From a bacterium (GTDB lineage: Bacteria > Bdellovibrionota_C > UBA2361 > OMII01): a stretch of DNA of 6,074 nt. The notes beneath the pieces were generated by a model, which made no database searches, was not told where the DNA came from, and saw only the letters and a program-made list of their open reading frames with translations. The position numbers and the translations under genes are program-made. The stretch spans positions 1 to 6,074 of the forward strand of contig JAFMIS010000161.1 in NCBI GenBank assembly GCA_017853915.1. The letters are read 5' to 3'. Shown piece by piece: positions 1 to 5,724 of the stretch (position 1 is the first letter of the stretch; the number at the start of each line of letters is the position of its first letter).

Positions 1-11
1 GCCCCTCATGG

Positions 12-1223
12 TTAGCGCTTCCCTACAATTGTCGCTATCGCGTCACAGATGTAATCCATGTTCTTGTGGTTCATCGCGGCTACGCATATTCGCCCACTTT
101 CGAGGGCATAGATGTGGTAACGTTCGCGTAGTTCCCGAATTACATCAGCCGAAAGCCCTGAGTACGAGAACATGCCTTTTTGCTTGAGTATGAAGGAGAA
201 GTCTCGATCGGGCAGGAGATCTCGGAGCCGTGTCGAGAAAACCTCACGCATCTTTTGGATTCGCTCACGCATACCCGCGAGTTCTGTCTCCCACAGAGAG
301 CGCAACTCGGGATTCGAAAGAGCGATACCAACAAGCTGAGCGCCATAGGAGGGCGGGCTTGAGTAGATAGTGCGAACGATACGCTTGAGCTGGCTAATAA
401 CATTCGCGGTTTCCTTGGCTGAGCCAGTCACAACCGAGAGAGCGCCTACTCGTTCGCGATAGATAGAGAACGACTTGGCGTATGAGCTTGCCACGAAAAA
501 AGTTAGATGTTTGTCGGCGAACATCCGTATCGGCGCGGCATCGGCCTCAAGACCATCACCGAAACCTTGATACGCGCAGTCGATGAAAGGAATTAAATTT
601 CGCTCCTGGCAGATAGTCGCGATCTCTTCCCAGGATTCCATCGGTAAGTCTACGCCGGTCGGATTGTGACAGCAGGCGTGGAGAAGAACGGTTGTACCTG
701 AGGGCAATTGTCGAAGGGAGGAAAGCATCTCCGGGGTTTTTAGCCCGTTAGTCTTCGGATCGTAATACGGGTAGGTGCCAACCTTCATACCCGCAGCCTC
801 GAAGATCACTCGGTGATTCTCCCAGCTCGGGTCGCTTAGGACTAGCGTGGTATTCGGGAAAAACTTTTTGATGAAATCAACAGCGAGTTTCAACGCGCCG
901 CTGCCACCGACGGATTGAATAGTGGCGATGCGCTTCTCCGCTATGAGGGGAGAGCCCTTACCAAATATCAGCTCCTGAGTGGCCAGGTTGTAGCCCGGGA
1001 CGCCATCGATAGGTAAGTAGGATTTGTTATCCTCTGAGGTAGCCCAGATCTCAGCCGCGCGCTTTATCGCCTCCAACACAGGGACCTTGCCATCTGTATC
1101 CTGGTAGATGCCTACTCCGAGGTTTACCTTTGAAGGGTGATTGTCGGCGCGGAATGCTTCAGTGACACCTAAAATTGGATCAGGTATTCCGGCTGGGATT
1201 TCATTGAATAGTGAGGAACTCAT
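12..1223 (-). CDS. Class I (Ia) aspartate/aromatic amino acid aminotransferase
   Basis: A PLP-dependent transaminase that would move an amino group between aspartate or an aromatic amino acid and 2-oxoglutarate in the cytoplasm. The 403-residue length is normal for AspC/TyrB. Seen in the protein (ATG numbering): the N-terminal LGVGIYQDTDGK stretch near 35-46; SVGGSGALK near 104-112 for the PLP phosphate; the SWENH tryptophan near 134; HNPTG at 186-190 with the PLP-contacting Asn; FIDCAYQGF at 213-221 with the Asp that pairs with the pyridine nitrogen; the Schiff-base Lys250 in SSYAKSFSIYRERVG; an Arg at about 284 before TIYSSPP, which matches the dicarboxylate-binding Arg of the family; and Arg378 in SGRICVAAMN for the substrate carboxylate. 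No catalytic residue is missing. The ATG at 1223 is preferred over a GTG two codons upstream because the GTG lies inside the likely ribosome binding site. Substrate preference (Asp or aromatic) cannot be settled by eye, so I give no symbol. Confidence 0.95.
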   Translation of the reverse strand: MSSSLFNEIPAGIPDPILGVTEAFRADNHPSKVNLGVGIYQDTDGKVPVLEAIKRAAEIWATSEDNKSYLPIDGVPGYNLATQELIFGKGSPLIAEKRIATIQSVGGSGALKLAVDFIKKFFPNTTLVLSDPSWENHRVIFEAAGMKVGTYPYYDPKTNGLKTPEMLSSLRQLPSGTTVLLHACCHNPTGVDLPMESWEEIATICQERNLIPFIDCAYQGFGDGLEADAAPIRMFADKHLTFFVASSYAKSFSIYRERVGALSVVTGSAKETANVISQLKRIVRTIYSSPPSYGAQLVGIALSNPELRSLWETELAGMRERIQKMREVFSTRLRDLLPDRDFSFILKQKGMFSYSGLSADVIRELRERYHIYALESGRICVAAMNHKNMDYICDAIATIVGKR

Positions 1224-1226
1224 AGA

Positions 1227-1231
1227 CACCT
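1227..1231 (-). promoter_or_regulatory. Ribosome binding site of the aminotransferase
   Basis: On the minus strand AGGTG lies three bases before the ATG at 1223. It matches the 3' part of the extended Shine-Dalgarno sequence (GGAGGTG). It overlaps the alternative in-frame GTG at 1229, so it favours the ATG as the start. Confidence 0.45.
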
Positions 1232-1266
1232 AGAACTGCGAAACATATCCTTAGACCACTGGTATA

Positions 1267-1333
1267 CCCTGGTGGGTAGCGCTGAACGAGCGATGGATAA
1301 AATAGCATAGGAGCACATGGGTCGCCACCAGGG
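1267..1333. repeat. Inverted repeat in the dehydrogenase-aminotransferase gap
   Basis: CCCTGGTGG at 1267-1275 is the exact reverse complement of CCACCAGGG at 1325-1333, with 49 bases between them. A further CCAGGG copy lies at 1338-1343, and an 8-bp palindrome GGTATACC (1261-1268) abuts the left arm. No T-run follows on either strand, so this is not a standard intrinsic terminator. It could be a protein-binding region or a long-range mRNA stem between the two genes. A 9-bp arm pair in 120 bases can also arise by chance. The rest of this intergenic stretch (1224-1349) shows no gene and no convincing -35/-10 pair for the aminotransferase. Confidence 0.35.
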
Positions 1334-1349
1334 GGCTCCAGGGAAAAAC

Positions 1350-2240
1350 TCAGATCTGTGTATCTCTGTAGATCTCTATTAAGGCGTGATTTCCCAATTC
1401 TTTTCCGCGTTGTACGAGCTTTTCAAAAAGTCGCAAAGCAGTCTCAGTTCCCGGCAATATTTGACTTTTTGGCATCTCCGTGGCTGCTATTTTTAGGTCC
1501 TTCAGCATGTGAGCAGCGCTAAAGCCAGGCTTGAGATCGTTTGAAAGTAAGCGTGGGGCATAATTCGAAAACGCCCAAGAGCCAGCGGCTCCCCCTTGGA
1601 GTATGTCCAGGGCAACATCAGGCGAAATCCCTTGCTGCTCGGCCAGCACTAAAGCCTCGGTCATCGCGACAATTCCGAGAGCTACACCGACCTGATTGAC
1701 CGCCTTCATCCGTTGGCCGAAGCCTGGGGGGCCCACGCGCACTATCTTGGAGCCGATACAGTGAAGAAACGGAAGAGCTCGATTGATAGCCTCTTCGTGG
1801 CCACCGCACATGATAGTCAGGGTGGCATTTCGAGCACCCACATCGCCGCCGGTTACGGGCGCATCAACACAATAAATGTCTCGCGCGCTCAGTCGGTGAT
1901 CGAAGTCGGCTGCTTCTGAGGGCGCGATGGTTGTGGTGTTGATAACCAGAGAGCCTGGAGCGAGGAGTGTGGAAAGCCCCTCGGCTCCCTCAGCCGAGTC
2001 GCCAAAAAGAATTGATTGCACAGCTCGGCCATCAGTTACCGAGAGTAAGACGCACGAACAGGACCGCGCCAGCTCTTCGAGTGTGCAGGGGGATACCCCA
2101 TGTATTTTTTGCTCTATTACTTTGGAGGGCGTACGGGAGTATCCAAGGACGCGATGCCCCTTGGCGGCGAGGTTTCTCGCCATATGTGAGCCCATCACGC
2201 CAAAACCAATAACTCCCACTGCGCCCGTGTTTGTGTCCAT
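1350..2240 (-). CDS. NAD(P)-dependent beta-hydroxyacid dehydrogenase (3-hydroxyisobutyrate dehydrogenase / tartronate semialdehyde reductase family)
   Basis: A soluble 296-residue oxidoreductase of the HIBADH/GarR/GLYR family, which interconverts a beta-hydroxyacid and the matching semialdehyde. Seen: Rossmann motif GFGVMG at 12-17; YSRTPSK at 34-40 after the second strand, where Ser-Arg-Thr instead of an acidic residue suggests NADP(H); NTTTIAPS at 101-108 (the family's D-S-T-x-x-P loop); DAPVTGGDVGA at 126-136 (substrate loop); GFGQRMKAVNQ at 173-183 with the catalytic Lys179 and the partner Asn182; and KDLK at 247-250 in the all-helical C-terminal domain. Length and all key residues are complete. 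The family has many substrates (3-hydroxyisobutyrate, glycerate, glyoxylate, succinic semialdehyde), and the sequence alone does not pick one. No Shine-Dalgarno is visible before the ATG, while a promoter-like pair ends only eight bases upstream. The gene lies 103 bases after the hydrolase stop. Confidence 0.93.
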   Translation of the reverse strand: MDTNTGAVGVIGFGVMGSHMARNLAAKGHRVLGYSRTPSKVIEQKIHGVSPCTLEELARSCSCVLLSVTDGRAVQSILFGDSAEGAEGLSTLLAPGSLVINTTTIAPSEAADFDHRLSARDIYCVDAPVTGGDVGARNATLTIMCGGHEEAINRALPFLHCIGSKIVRVGPPGFGQRMKAVNQVGVALGIVAMTEALVLAEQQGISPDVALDILQGGAAGSWAFSNYAPRLLSNDLKPGFSAAHMLKDLKIAATEMPKSQILPGTETALRLFEKLVQRGKELGNHALIEIYRDTQI

Positions 2241-2248
2241 GGAGCGAG

Positions 2249-2276
2249 ATCATAGATCAACCAGCTGTACGATCAA
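2249..2276 (-). promoter_or_regulatory. Sigma70-like promoter of the dehydrogenase, possibly giving a leaderless mRNA
   Basis: On the minus strand TTGATC (2276-2271) and TATGAT (2254-2249) are separated by 16 bases, with 4/6 and 5/6 matches to the -35 and -10 consensus. TTGATC occurs again directly before the -10. Only eight bases separate the -10 from the ATG at 2240, so the A of the ATG is the ninth base after the -10. This is a plausible transcription start, and the message would then have no leader. The rest of the gap from 2241 to 2343 shows no convincing terminator for the upstream hydrolase gene. Confidence 0.45.
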
Positions 2277-2343
2277 AGAACGTCATGGATCTGCGTTTAG
2301 GTTCCGCTACTAAAGCCCGGCGAGTAAAGTGGAAGTCAGTTGG

Positions 2344-5004
2344 TTATCTGCGCCATTCATCAATAAGCGTGGCAACAAGGCTTGTCCATCCCGTCTGGTG
2401 GGATGCCCCGAGACCAGCTCCATTGTCTCCATGAAAATACTCGTAGAACAGAATATAGTCTTTCCAGTGTGGGTCGGTCTGAAACTTCGTGGTTCCACCA
2501 AACACCGGCCGTTGACCTTGCTCGTTGACCGTGAAGATAGCTATCAACCGGTTCGCGAGGTCCTCGGCGAGCTCTGAGAACGTCGCCTGGGTGCCATCAG
2601 GTTTGGTAACCTTAAATGTAGCTGGGTACGCTTTGCTAAGTTTCTTGAGCGACTCGATAATCAGAAATGAGGTGGGGAACCAAATTGGCCCACGCCAGTT
2701 GGAGTTCCCGCCTTTAATTTTGCACTCGGATTCGGCCGGCTCGTATCTGACCTCTCTCTCGCCAAATCGAAAGGGGTGCTCGGCATGGACTTTGGATAAG
2801 CTGCGCACTCCATAGTCAGACAAAAATTCGTCAGGACTGAAAATCCTGTCGAGCAAACGCAGGAGCTGTTTCTGATCAAAGATGGTGAGTACAAGAGACG
2901 TATCTTCCCCATGTTGAAGGGGATAACAGCAGCTTTGAACCAGATCCTGGCGATTATCAAGAAACCATTCAAGTCGTTTGCGGAACTCAGAGAACGTCTC
3001 CAACCAACCCATTTCAAGCCGTTCAGCCGCGTACAACGGGATAATTCCAACGAGGGAGCGGACCTGAATTGTGTGGTAGCCCCCATCTGGAGTGCGAAGG
3101 ATGTCGTGAAAAAATCCATCCTGTTCATCCCACAGAGAAACGTGCTTGCCCGCCATGTTTTTGATTGCGGCGCCCACGTACACATAGTGTTGAAAGAACT
3201 TGGTAGCCAGCGATTCATACGCGGAATCATCCTTGGCTAGTTCGAGCGCTGTTCGCATCATTACTAAGGCAAAGAAACCCATCCATCCCGTGGCATCCGC
3301 TTGCTCAAGCTTGAAGCCCTCGGGCAGTGCTTCGCTCCTGTCGAATACCGTAATGTTGTCGAGACCTAGAAATCCTCCCTCAAAAACATTATTTCCCTCT
3401 GAGTCGACTTTATTAACCCACCAGGTGAAGTTAAGCATGAGCTTGTGAAAACATTTTTGAAGAAAGGTCCTGTCGGTCCTCCCGTAACGCACTCGCTCAA
3501 GGTGAAAAATGCGCCAGACGGCCCATGCCTGTACTGGCGGATTGAGATCCGAGAACTCCCATTCATAGGCCGGAATCTGCCCGTTTGGATGTTGGAACTG
3601 CTCAAACAACATGAACCACAACTGTTCTTTGGCAAAATCGATATCAACAAGCCCGAGAGTGACGCAGTGGAAGGCGAGATCCCACGCGGCAAACCACGGA
3701 TACTCCCATGTATCCGGCATAGAAAGGATCCGCATTGAGTTGAGGTGCTGCCAATGAAAATTCCGTATTTTTTTGCGGCTTTGAGGGGGTGGTTGCGCGG
3801 GGTCGTCGCCGTCGAGCCATGAGTGCACGTCGAAGTGATAAAACTGTTTTGTCCAAAGAAGCCCCGCGAGAGCTTGGCGCTGTATCCGTTTTTCGTCATC
3901 AGACGCCTCTGGTGGATGCACTGAAGCGTAAAACTCGTCGGCTTCAGAGATGCGCTCAAGGCGAACTCGCTCTGCTTCGTGCACAATGGTCGGGTTTTTA
4001 TCCTTGCCCAAGTAGAAAGTTATCTGCGCGCTCGAGTGAGCTTCAACGTCTAACGTATAATGGAGCGCTGCCTTTGTACCCTCCAATGCTGGATTGGTGC
4101 ACCGCTCTCCATGAACAACAGCGCGATGAAAAGCGTCTTTTACAAAAGGTGTTGAGTTAGGCGTGCTATACAGGCGCTCACAGTTCGACTCATTGTTGGT
4201 AAAGAGGGGGCGTCCGCCAGGTGGCCCGTGAAAATAGAGTTGGCCGAGCTTATAATCATAGGTGATGCCGTCAACGAGGTGAGTGCCCCGATCATCCGCC
4301 TCGATGGTAACGCCCTGCGATGTATTAGTCACAAGAGAGATTCGCGGCTCTTTTTTTCGCGGCGTGCTCCAGGCCCATGAGTTTCGAAACGTGAGCTGCG
4401 GTATAAGGTGAATAGGGGCTCGATCCGGTCCTCGATTATGAGCCGTAATCGTTATAAAGGTACTGTCGGTATCGAGTTTGCTGTATTCGACGAATACATC
4501 AAAATAGCGGTCCTCGTCGAAAATTCCTGTGTCGAGCAGTTCGTACTCAAACCCGGTGCCATTTCGACTTTTATTCTCCTCCACAAGTCGCGCATACGGA
4601 TACTCCGACTGCGGATACTTATAGAGATATTTCATGTAGCTGTGTGTTGGAGTGCTGTCGAGGTAGAAGTAGTACTCCTTAACATCTTCGCCGTGGTTTC
4701 CCTCTGAGGGGACGAGACCAAAAGCACGTTCTTTCAAGATAGGATCTTTGCCATTCCAGAGAGCGAGAGAGAACGCTAAGACTTGATAGCGATCGCAGAA
4801 TCCAGCGAGCCCATCCTCACTCCAACGGTACGCTTTGCTCCGCGCCATATCATGGGGCAGGAATCCCCATGCGTCCCCGTTTGAGCTGTAATCTTCGCGC
4901 ACGGTGCCCCATGAGCGCTCACTAACGTACGGGCCCCACCGTTTCCAGTAGCGTGTGCCCTGTGCGTCTTCTTGTAGACGAATATGCTCGCGGACCGTTT
5001 TCAT
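2344..5004 (-). CDS. Large GH63 / MGH1-like glycoside hydrolase (annotated in relatives as glucosidase)
   Basis: A predicted 886-residue cytoplasmic glycosidase; there is no signal peptide or membrane segment. The N-terminus (YWKRWGPYVSERSWGTVRED, then GDAWGFLPHDMARS, AYRWSEDGLAG and EGNHGEDVKEYYFYLDSTP) is the conserved opening of a bacterial family close to mannosylglycerate hydrolase and GH63. Residues about 1-350 look like the beta-rich domain, and about 370-886 an (alpha/alpha)6 barrel. In the barrel, FAAWDLAFH places Asp442 where clan GH-G enzymes carry the general acid, and LFYEYFHGD near the C-terminus carries Glu855, a candidate general base. NSNWRGPIWFP (767-777) and ASHQTGW (877-883 in the longer numbering) are further barrel motifs. 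Both catalytic assignments are inferred by motif analogy. Known GH63 relatives act on alpha-glucosides or mannosyl/glucosylglycerate, and the substrate here is unknown. ATG 5004 is chosen because homologous sequence starts there. An in-frame GTG at 5031 would add nine residues. Neither has a Shine-Dalgarno. Confidence 0.92.
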   Translation of the reverse strand: MKTVREHIRLQEDAQGTRYWKRWGPYVSERSWGTVREDYSSNGDAWGFLPHDMARSKAYRWSEDGLAGFCDRYQVLAFSLALWNGKDPILKERAFGLVPSEGNHGEDVKEYYFYLDSTPTHSYMKYLYKYPQSEYPYARLVEENKSRNGTGFEYELLDTGIFDEDRYFDVFVEYSKLDTDSTFITITAHNRGPDRAPIHLIPQLTFRNSWAWSTPRKKEPRISLVTNTSQGVTIEADDRGTHLVDGITYDYKLGQLYFHGPPGGRPLFTNNESNCERLYSTPNSTPFVKDAFHRAVVHGERCTNPALEGTKAALHYTLDVEAHSSAQITFYLGKDKNPTIVHEAERVRLERISEADEFYASVHPPEASDDEKRIQRQALAGLLWTKQFYHFDVHSWLDGDDPAQPPPQSRKKIRNFHWQHLNSMRILSMPDTWEYPWFAAWDLAFHCVTLGLVDIDFAKEQLWFMLFEQFQHPNGQIPAYEWEFSDLNPPVQAWAVWRIFHLERVRYGRTDRTFLQKCFHKLMLNFTWWVNKVDSEGNNVFEGGFLGLDNITVFDRSEALPEGFKLEQADATGWMGFFALVMMRTALELAKDDSAYESLATKFFQHYVYVGAAIKNMAGKHVSLWDEQDGFFHDILRTPDGGYHTIQVRSLVGIIPLYAAERLEMGWLETFSEFRKRLEWFLDNRQDLVQSCCYPLQHGEDTSLVLTIFDQKQLLRLLDRIFSPDEFLSDYGVRSLSKVHAEHPFRFGEREVRYEPAESECKIKGGNSNWRGPIWFPTSFLIIESLKKLSKAYPATFKVTKPDGTQATFSELAEDLANRLIAIFTVNEQGQRPVFGGTTKFQTDPHWKDYILFYEYFHGDNGAGLGASHQTGWTSLVATLIDEWRR

Positions 5005-5104
5005 GTGCTGAAGGGCAGGAGGGTAACACACTGTCTGTTTAATTCTAAGGGATCGTGGAGCGCGAGGTGGCGTGGCGGCTTGAGAATGGACAGTCGCAAT
5101 CAGG

Positions 5105-5120
5105 AGAGTTTTATAACTCT
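5105..5120 (-). promoter_or_regulatory. Small stem-loop containing a TATAAA box upstream of the hydrolase
   Basis: AGAGTT (5105-5110) and AACTCT (5115-5120) form a perfect 6-bp stem with a 4-base loop. On the minus strand the centre reads TATAAA (5115-5110), a 5/6 match to a -10 box, about 100 bases before the hydrolase ATG. The best upstream -35 candidate (CCGACC, 18 bases away) matches only 3/6. It is either a weak or activator-dependent promoter with dyad symmetry, or chance. Confidence 0.25.
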
Positions 5121-5379
5121 AAGTGTTTAGCTTGGTCGGTGTGAGTTTCAGAGAGCTCCACATTCATTCGAACGGCGTTGCAATCGGGGGATAAAGGGAT
5201 GGTGTCGAGGAAAAAAAGGTGTCAGTGCCAAGCAACTTTTCGACGAAATAAATAATTGACTGCCCTCGGGAAGATAGGTTGCCAAAAAAGAAAGATACTC
5301 CGGCGCGACAAACGAGCCACTCACTGTTCTACAGCCCGAACGTAGGTGCTATCAACACTCGCATCGGCGAGATTCGCGA

Positions 5380-5389
5380 CCCTCGAGGG
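5380..5389. repeat. 10-bp perfect palindrome after the thx stop
   Basis: CCCTCGAGGG is a perfect palindrome lying 14 bases downstream of the thx stop codon. It sits next to two near-tandem copies of GAGGGCT (5385-5391 and 5394-5400, the second with a leading GGA). There is no following T-run and no loop, so intrinsic termination is unlikely. Confidence 0.25.
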
Positions 5390-5403
5390 CTCGGAGGGCT
5401 ACG

Positions 5404-5559
5404 TTACTTGCCCTTCTTAGCCGGCGCTTTCTTAGGTGCGGCAGGGCTTGAGGTTTTGCCAGCGGGTATTGGCTTAGAAGCTTTGCGATGCTTGCGAGTG
5501 TTGCCGTATGAGCTCTTAAATATCTTCCCACGTCGACTTCTTTTGTCACCCCTTCCCAT
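5404..5559 (-). CDS. thx: 30S ribosomal protein THX (bTHX)
   Basis: A 51-residue, very basic protein. The first part, MGRGDKRSRRGKIFKSSYGN, is the conserved THX core; in the Thermus 30S structure this peptide lies in a cavity in the head of the small subunit and stabilises 16S rRNA contacts. The MG.GD..SRRGKI pattern followed by SYG is diagnostic. The Thermus protein is only about 26 residues. Here a further stretch rich in Lys, Ala, Pro and Ser (about 25-51, ending SSPAAPKKAPAKKGK) follows, of the kind seen in disordered nucleic-acid-binding tails. Arg and Lys make up over a third of the residues. The start is fixed by homology and by an AGGAGA ribosome binding site seven to eight bases upstream. 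A longer in-frame extension to 5709 is rejected because it crosses the promoter and hairpins. The gene follows ribD after 165 bases and appears to have its own promoter. Confidence 0.9.
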   Translation of the reverse strand: MGRGDKRSRRGKIFKSSYGNTRKHRKASKPIPAGKTSSPAAPKKAPAKKGK

Positions 5560-5565
5560 ACTGAT

Positions 5566-5571
5566 TCTCCT
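5566..5571 (-). promoter_or_regulatory. Strong ribosome binding site of thx
   Basis: AGGAGA on the minus strand, with six bases to the ATG at 5559. It is the best Shine-Dalgarno match in the window and fixes the thx start. Confidence 0.75.
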
Positions 5572-5576
5572 GGTAT

Positions 5577-5595
5577 CGATACAACCGCGGTATCG
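5577..5595 (-). promoter_or_regulatory. Stem-loop in the thx leader
   Basis: On the minus strand CGATAC (5595-5590) and GTATCG (5582-5577) form a 6-bp stem with a 7-base loop, ending five bases before the ribosome binding site. The same region also contains the 10-bp palindrome GTATCGATAC (5573-5582) and two GGTATCG copies 17 bases apart, so alternative pairings are possible. A role in translation control of thx is conceivable but only inferred. Confidence 0.35.
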
Positions 5596-5614
5596 TGTTT
5601 TCCGTTGAGGTAGA

Positions 5615-5644
5615 GATATAACTCTGGGCGAGTTCAATTGGCAA
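5615..5644 (-). promoter_or_regulatory. Sigma70-like promoter of thx
   Basis: On the minus strand TTGCCA (5644-5639, 5/6 to the -35 consensus) and TATATC (5620-5615, 4/6 to the -10) are separated by 18 bases. Transcription would start near 5608 and leave a leader of about 50 bases holding the stem-loop and the ribosome binding site. A Bacteroidota-type -7 element was sought; a near match (AATGTTTG around 5651-5644) lacks a partner at the right distance. Confidence 0.45.
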
Positions 5645-5697
5645 ACATTATTCTTGGATTCCGCCGGGATTTTTACAATTGCCGCTGAGACAGGATT

Positions 5698-5717
5698 CCC
5701 GCGCGGCATCGCGCGGG
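5698..5717 (-). terminator. Strong GC hairpin behind ribD (possible terminator or 3'-end stabiliser)
   Basis: CCCGCGCG (5698-5705) and CGCGCGGG (5710-5717) form a perfect 8-bp all-G/C stem with a 4-base loop, starting seven bases after the ribD stop codon. Neither strand has a T-run after it, so it is not a textbook intrinsic terminator. Its place directly behind the stop fits termination, pausing or protection of the ribD mRNA end. Confidence 0.5.
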
Positions 5718-5724
5718 CGTGAAC

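Larger units (their letters stand above)
5005..5403. other. Gene-free stretch between thx and the hydrolase
   Basis: These 399 bases contain no open frame with coding character on either strand. The only ATG-started frames I found by reading are 11 to 18 codons long and lack ribosome binding sites. Two T-runs on the minus strand (5217-5211, seven Ts, and around 5289-5284, six Ts) have no stable GC stem before them, so I do not call terminators. A TAGAAT near 5044-5049 on the minus strand resembles a -10 box, but no -35 fits it. The stretch probably holds the 3' end of the thx message and the promoter and leader of the hydrolase gene. Confidence 0.6.

Noticed and set aside
1713..2313. Plus-strand frames opposite the dehydrogenase
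   Set aside because: They are antisense to conserved motif-bearing sequence (GFGVMG, DAPVTGG, catalytic Lys) and have no recognisable domain.
2661..3986. Several long frames on both strands inside the hydrolase gene (for example 2661-3230, 3366-3986 and plus-strand 3789-4160)
   Set aside because: They lie fully within the well-supported hydrolase frame, have no family motifs and show repetitive biased composition typical of out-of-frame reading.
5111..5200. Tiny frames of 11 to 18 codons in the gap upstream of the hydrolase
   Set aside because: No ribosome binding site, no recognisable peptide type, and the lengths are as expected by chance.
5211..5247. Minus-strand AAAAG...CTTTT followed by seven Ts, and a GGTGTCAGTGCC word resembling REP-type repeats
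   Set aside because: The stem is only five A/T-rich pairs with mismatches inside, and there is a single copy with no transposase nearby; not enough for a terminator or a repeat element.
5279..5608. A 109-codon plus-strand frame with a hydrophobic middle, opposite thx
   Set aside because: It begins with TTG, lacks a ribosome binding site and runs exactly antisense to the Lys/Arg-rich thx gene; Lys codons read backwards give Leu/Phe, which explains the hydrophobic look.
5560..5709. N-terminal extension of thx in the same frame
   Set aside because: It has no homology to THX, crosses the ribD hairpin, and the internal ATG has the conserved MG.GD start and a strong ribosome binding site.
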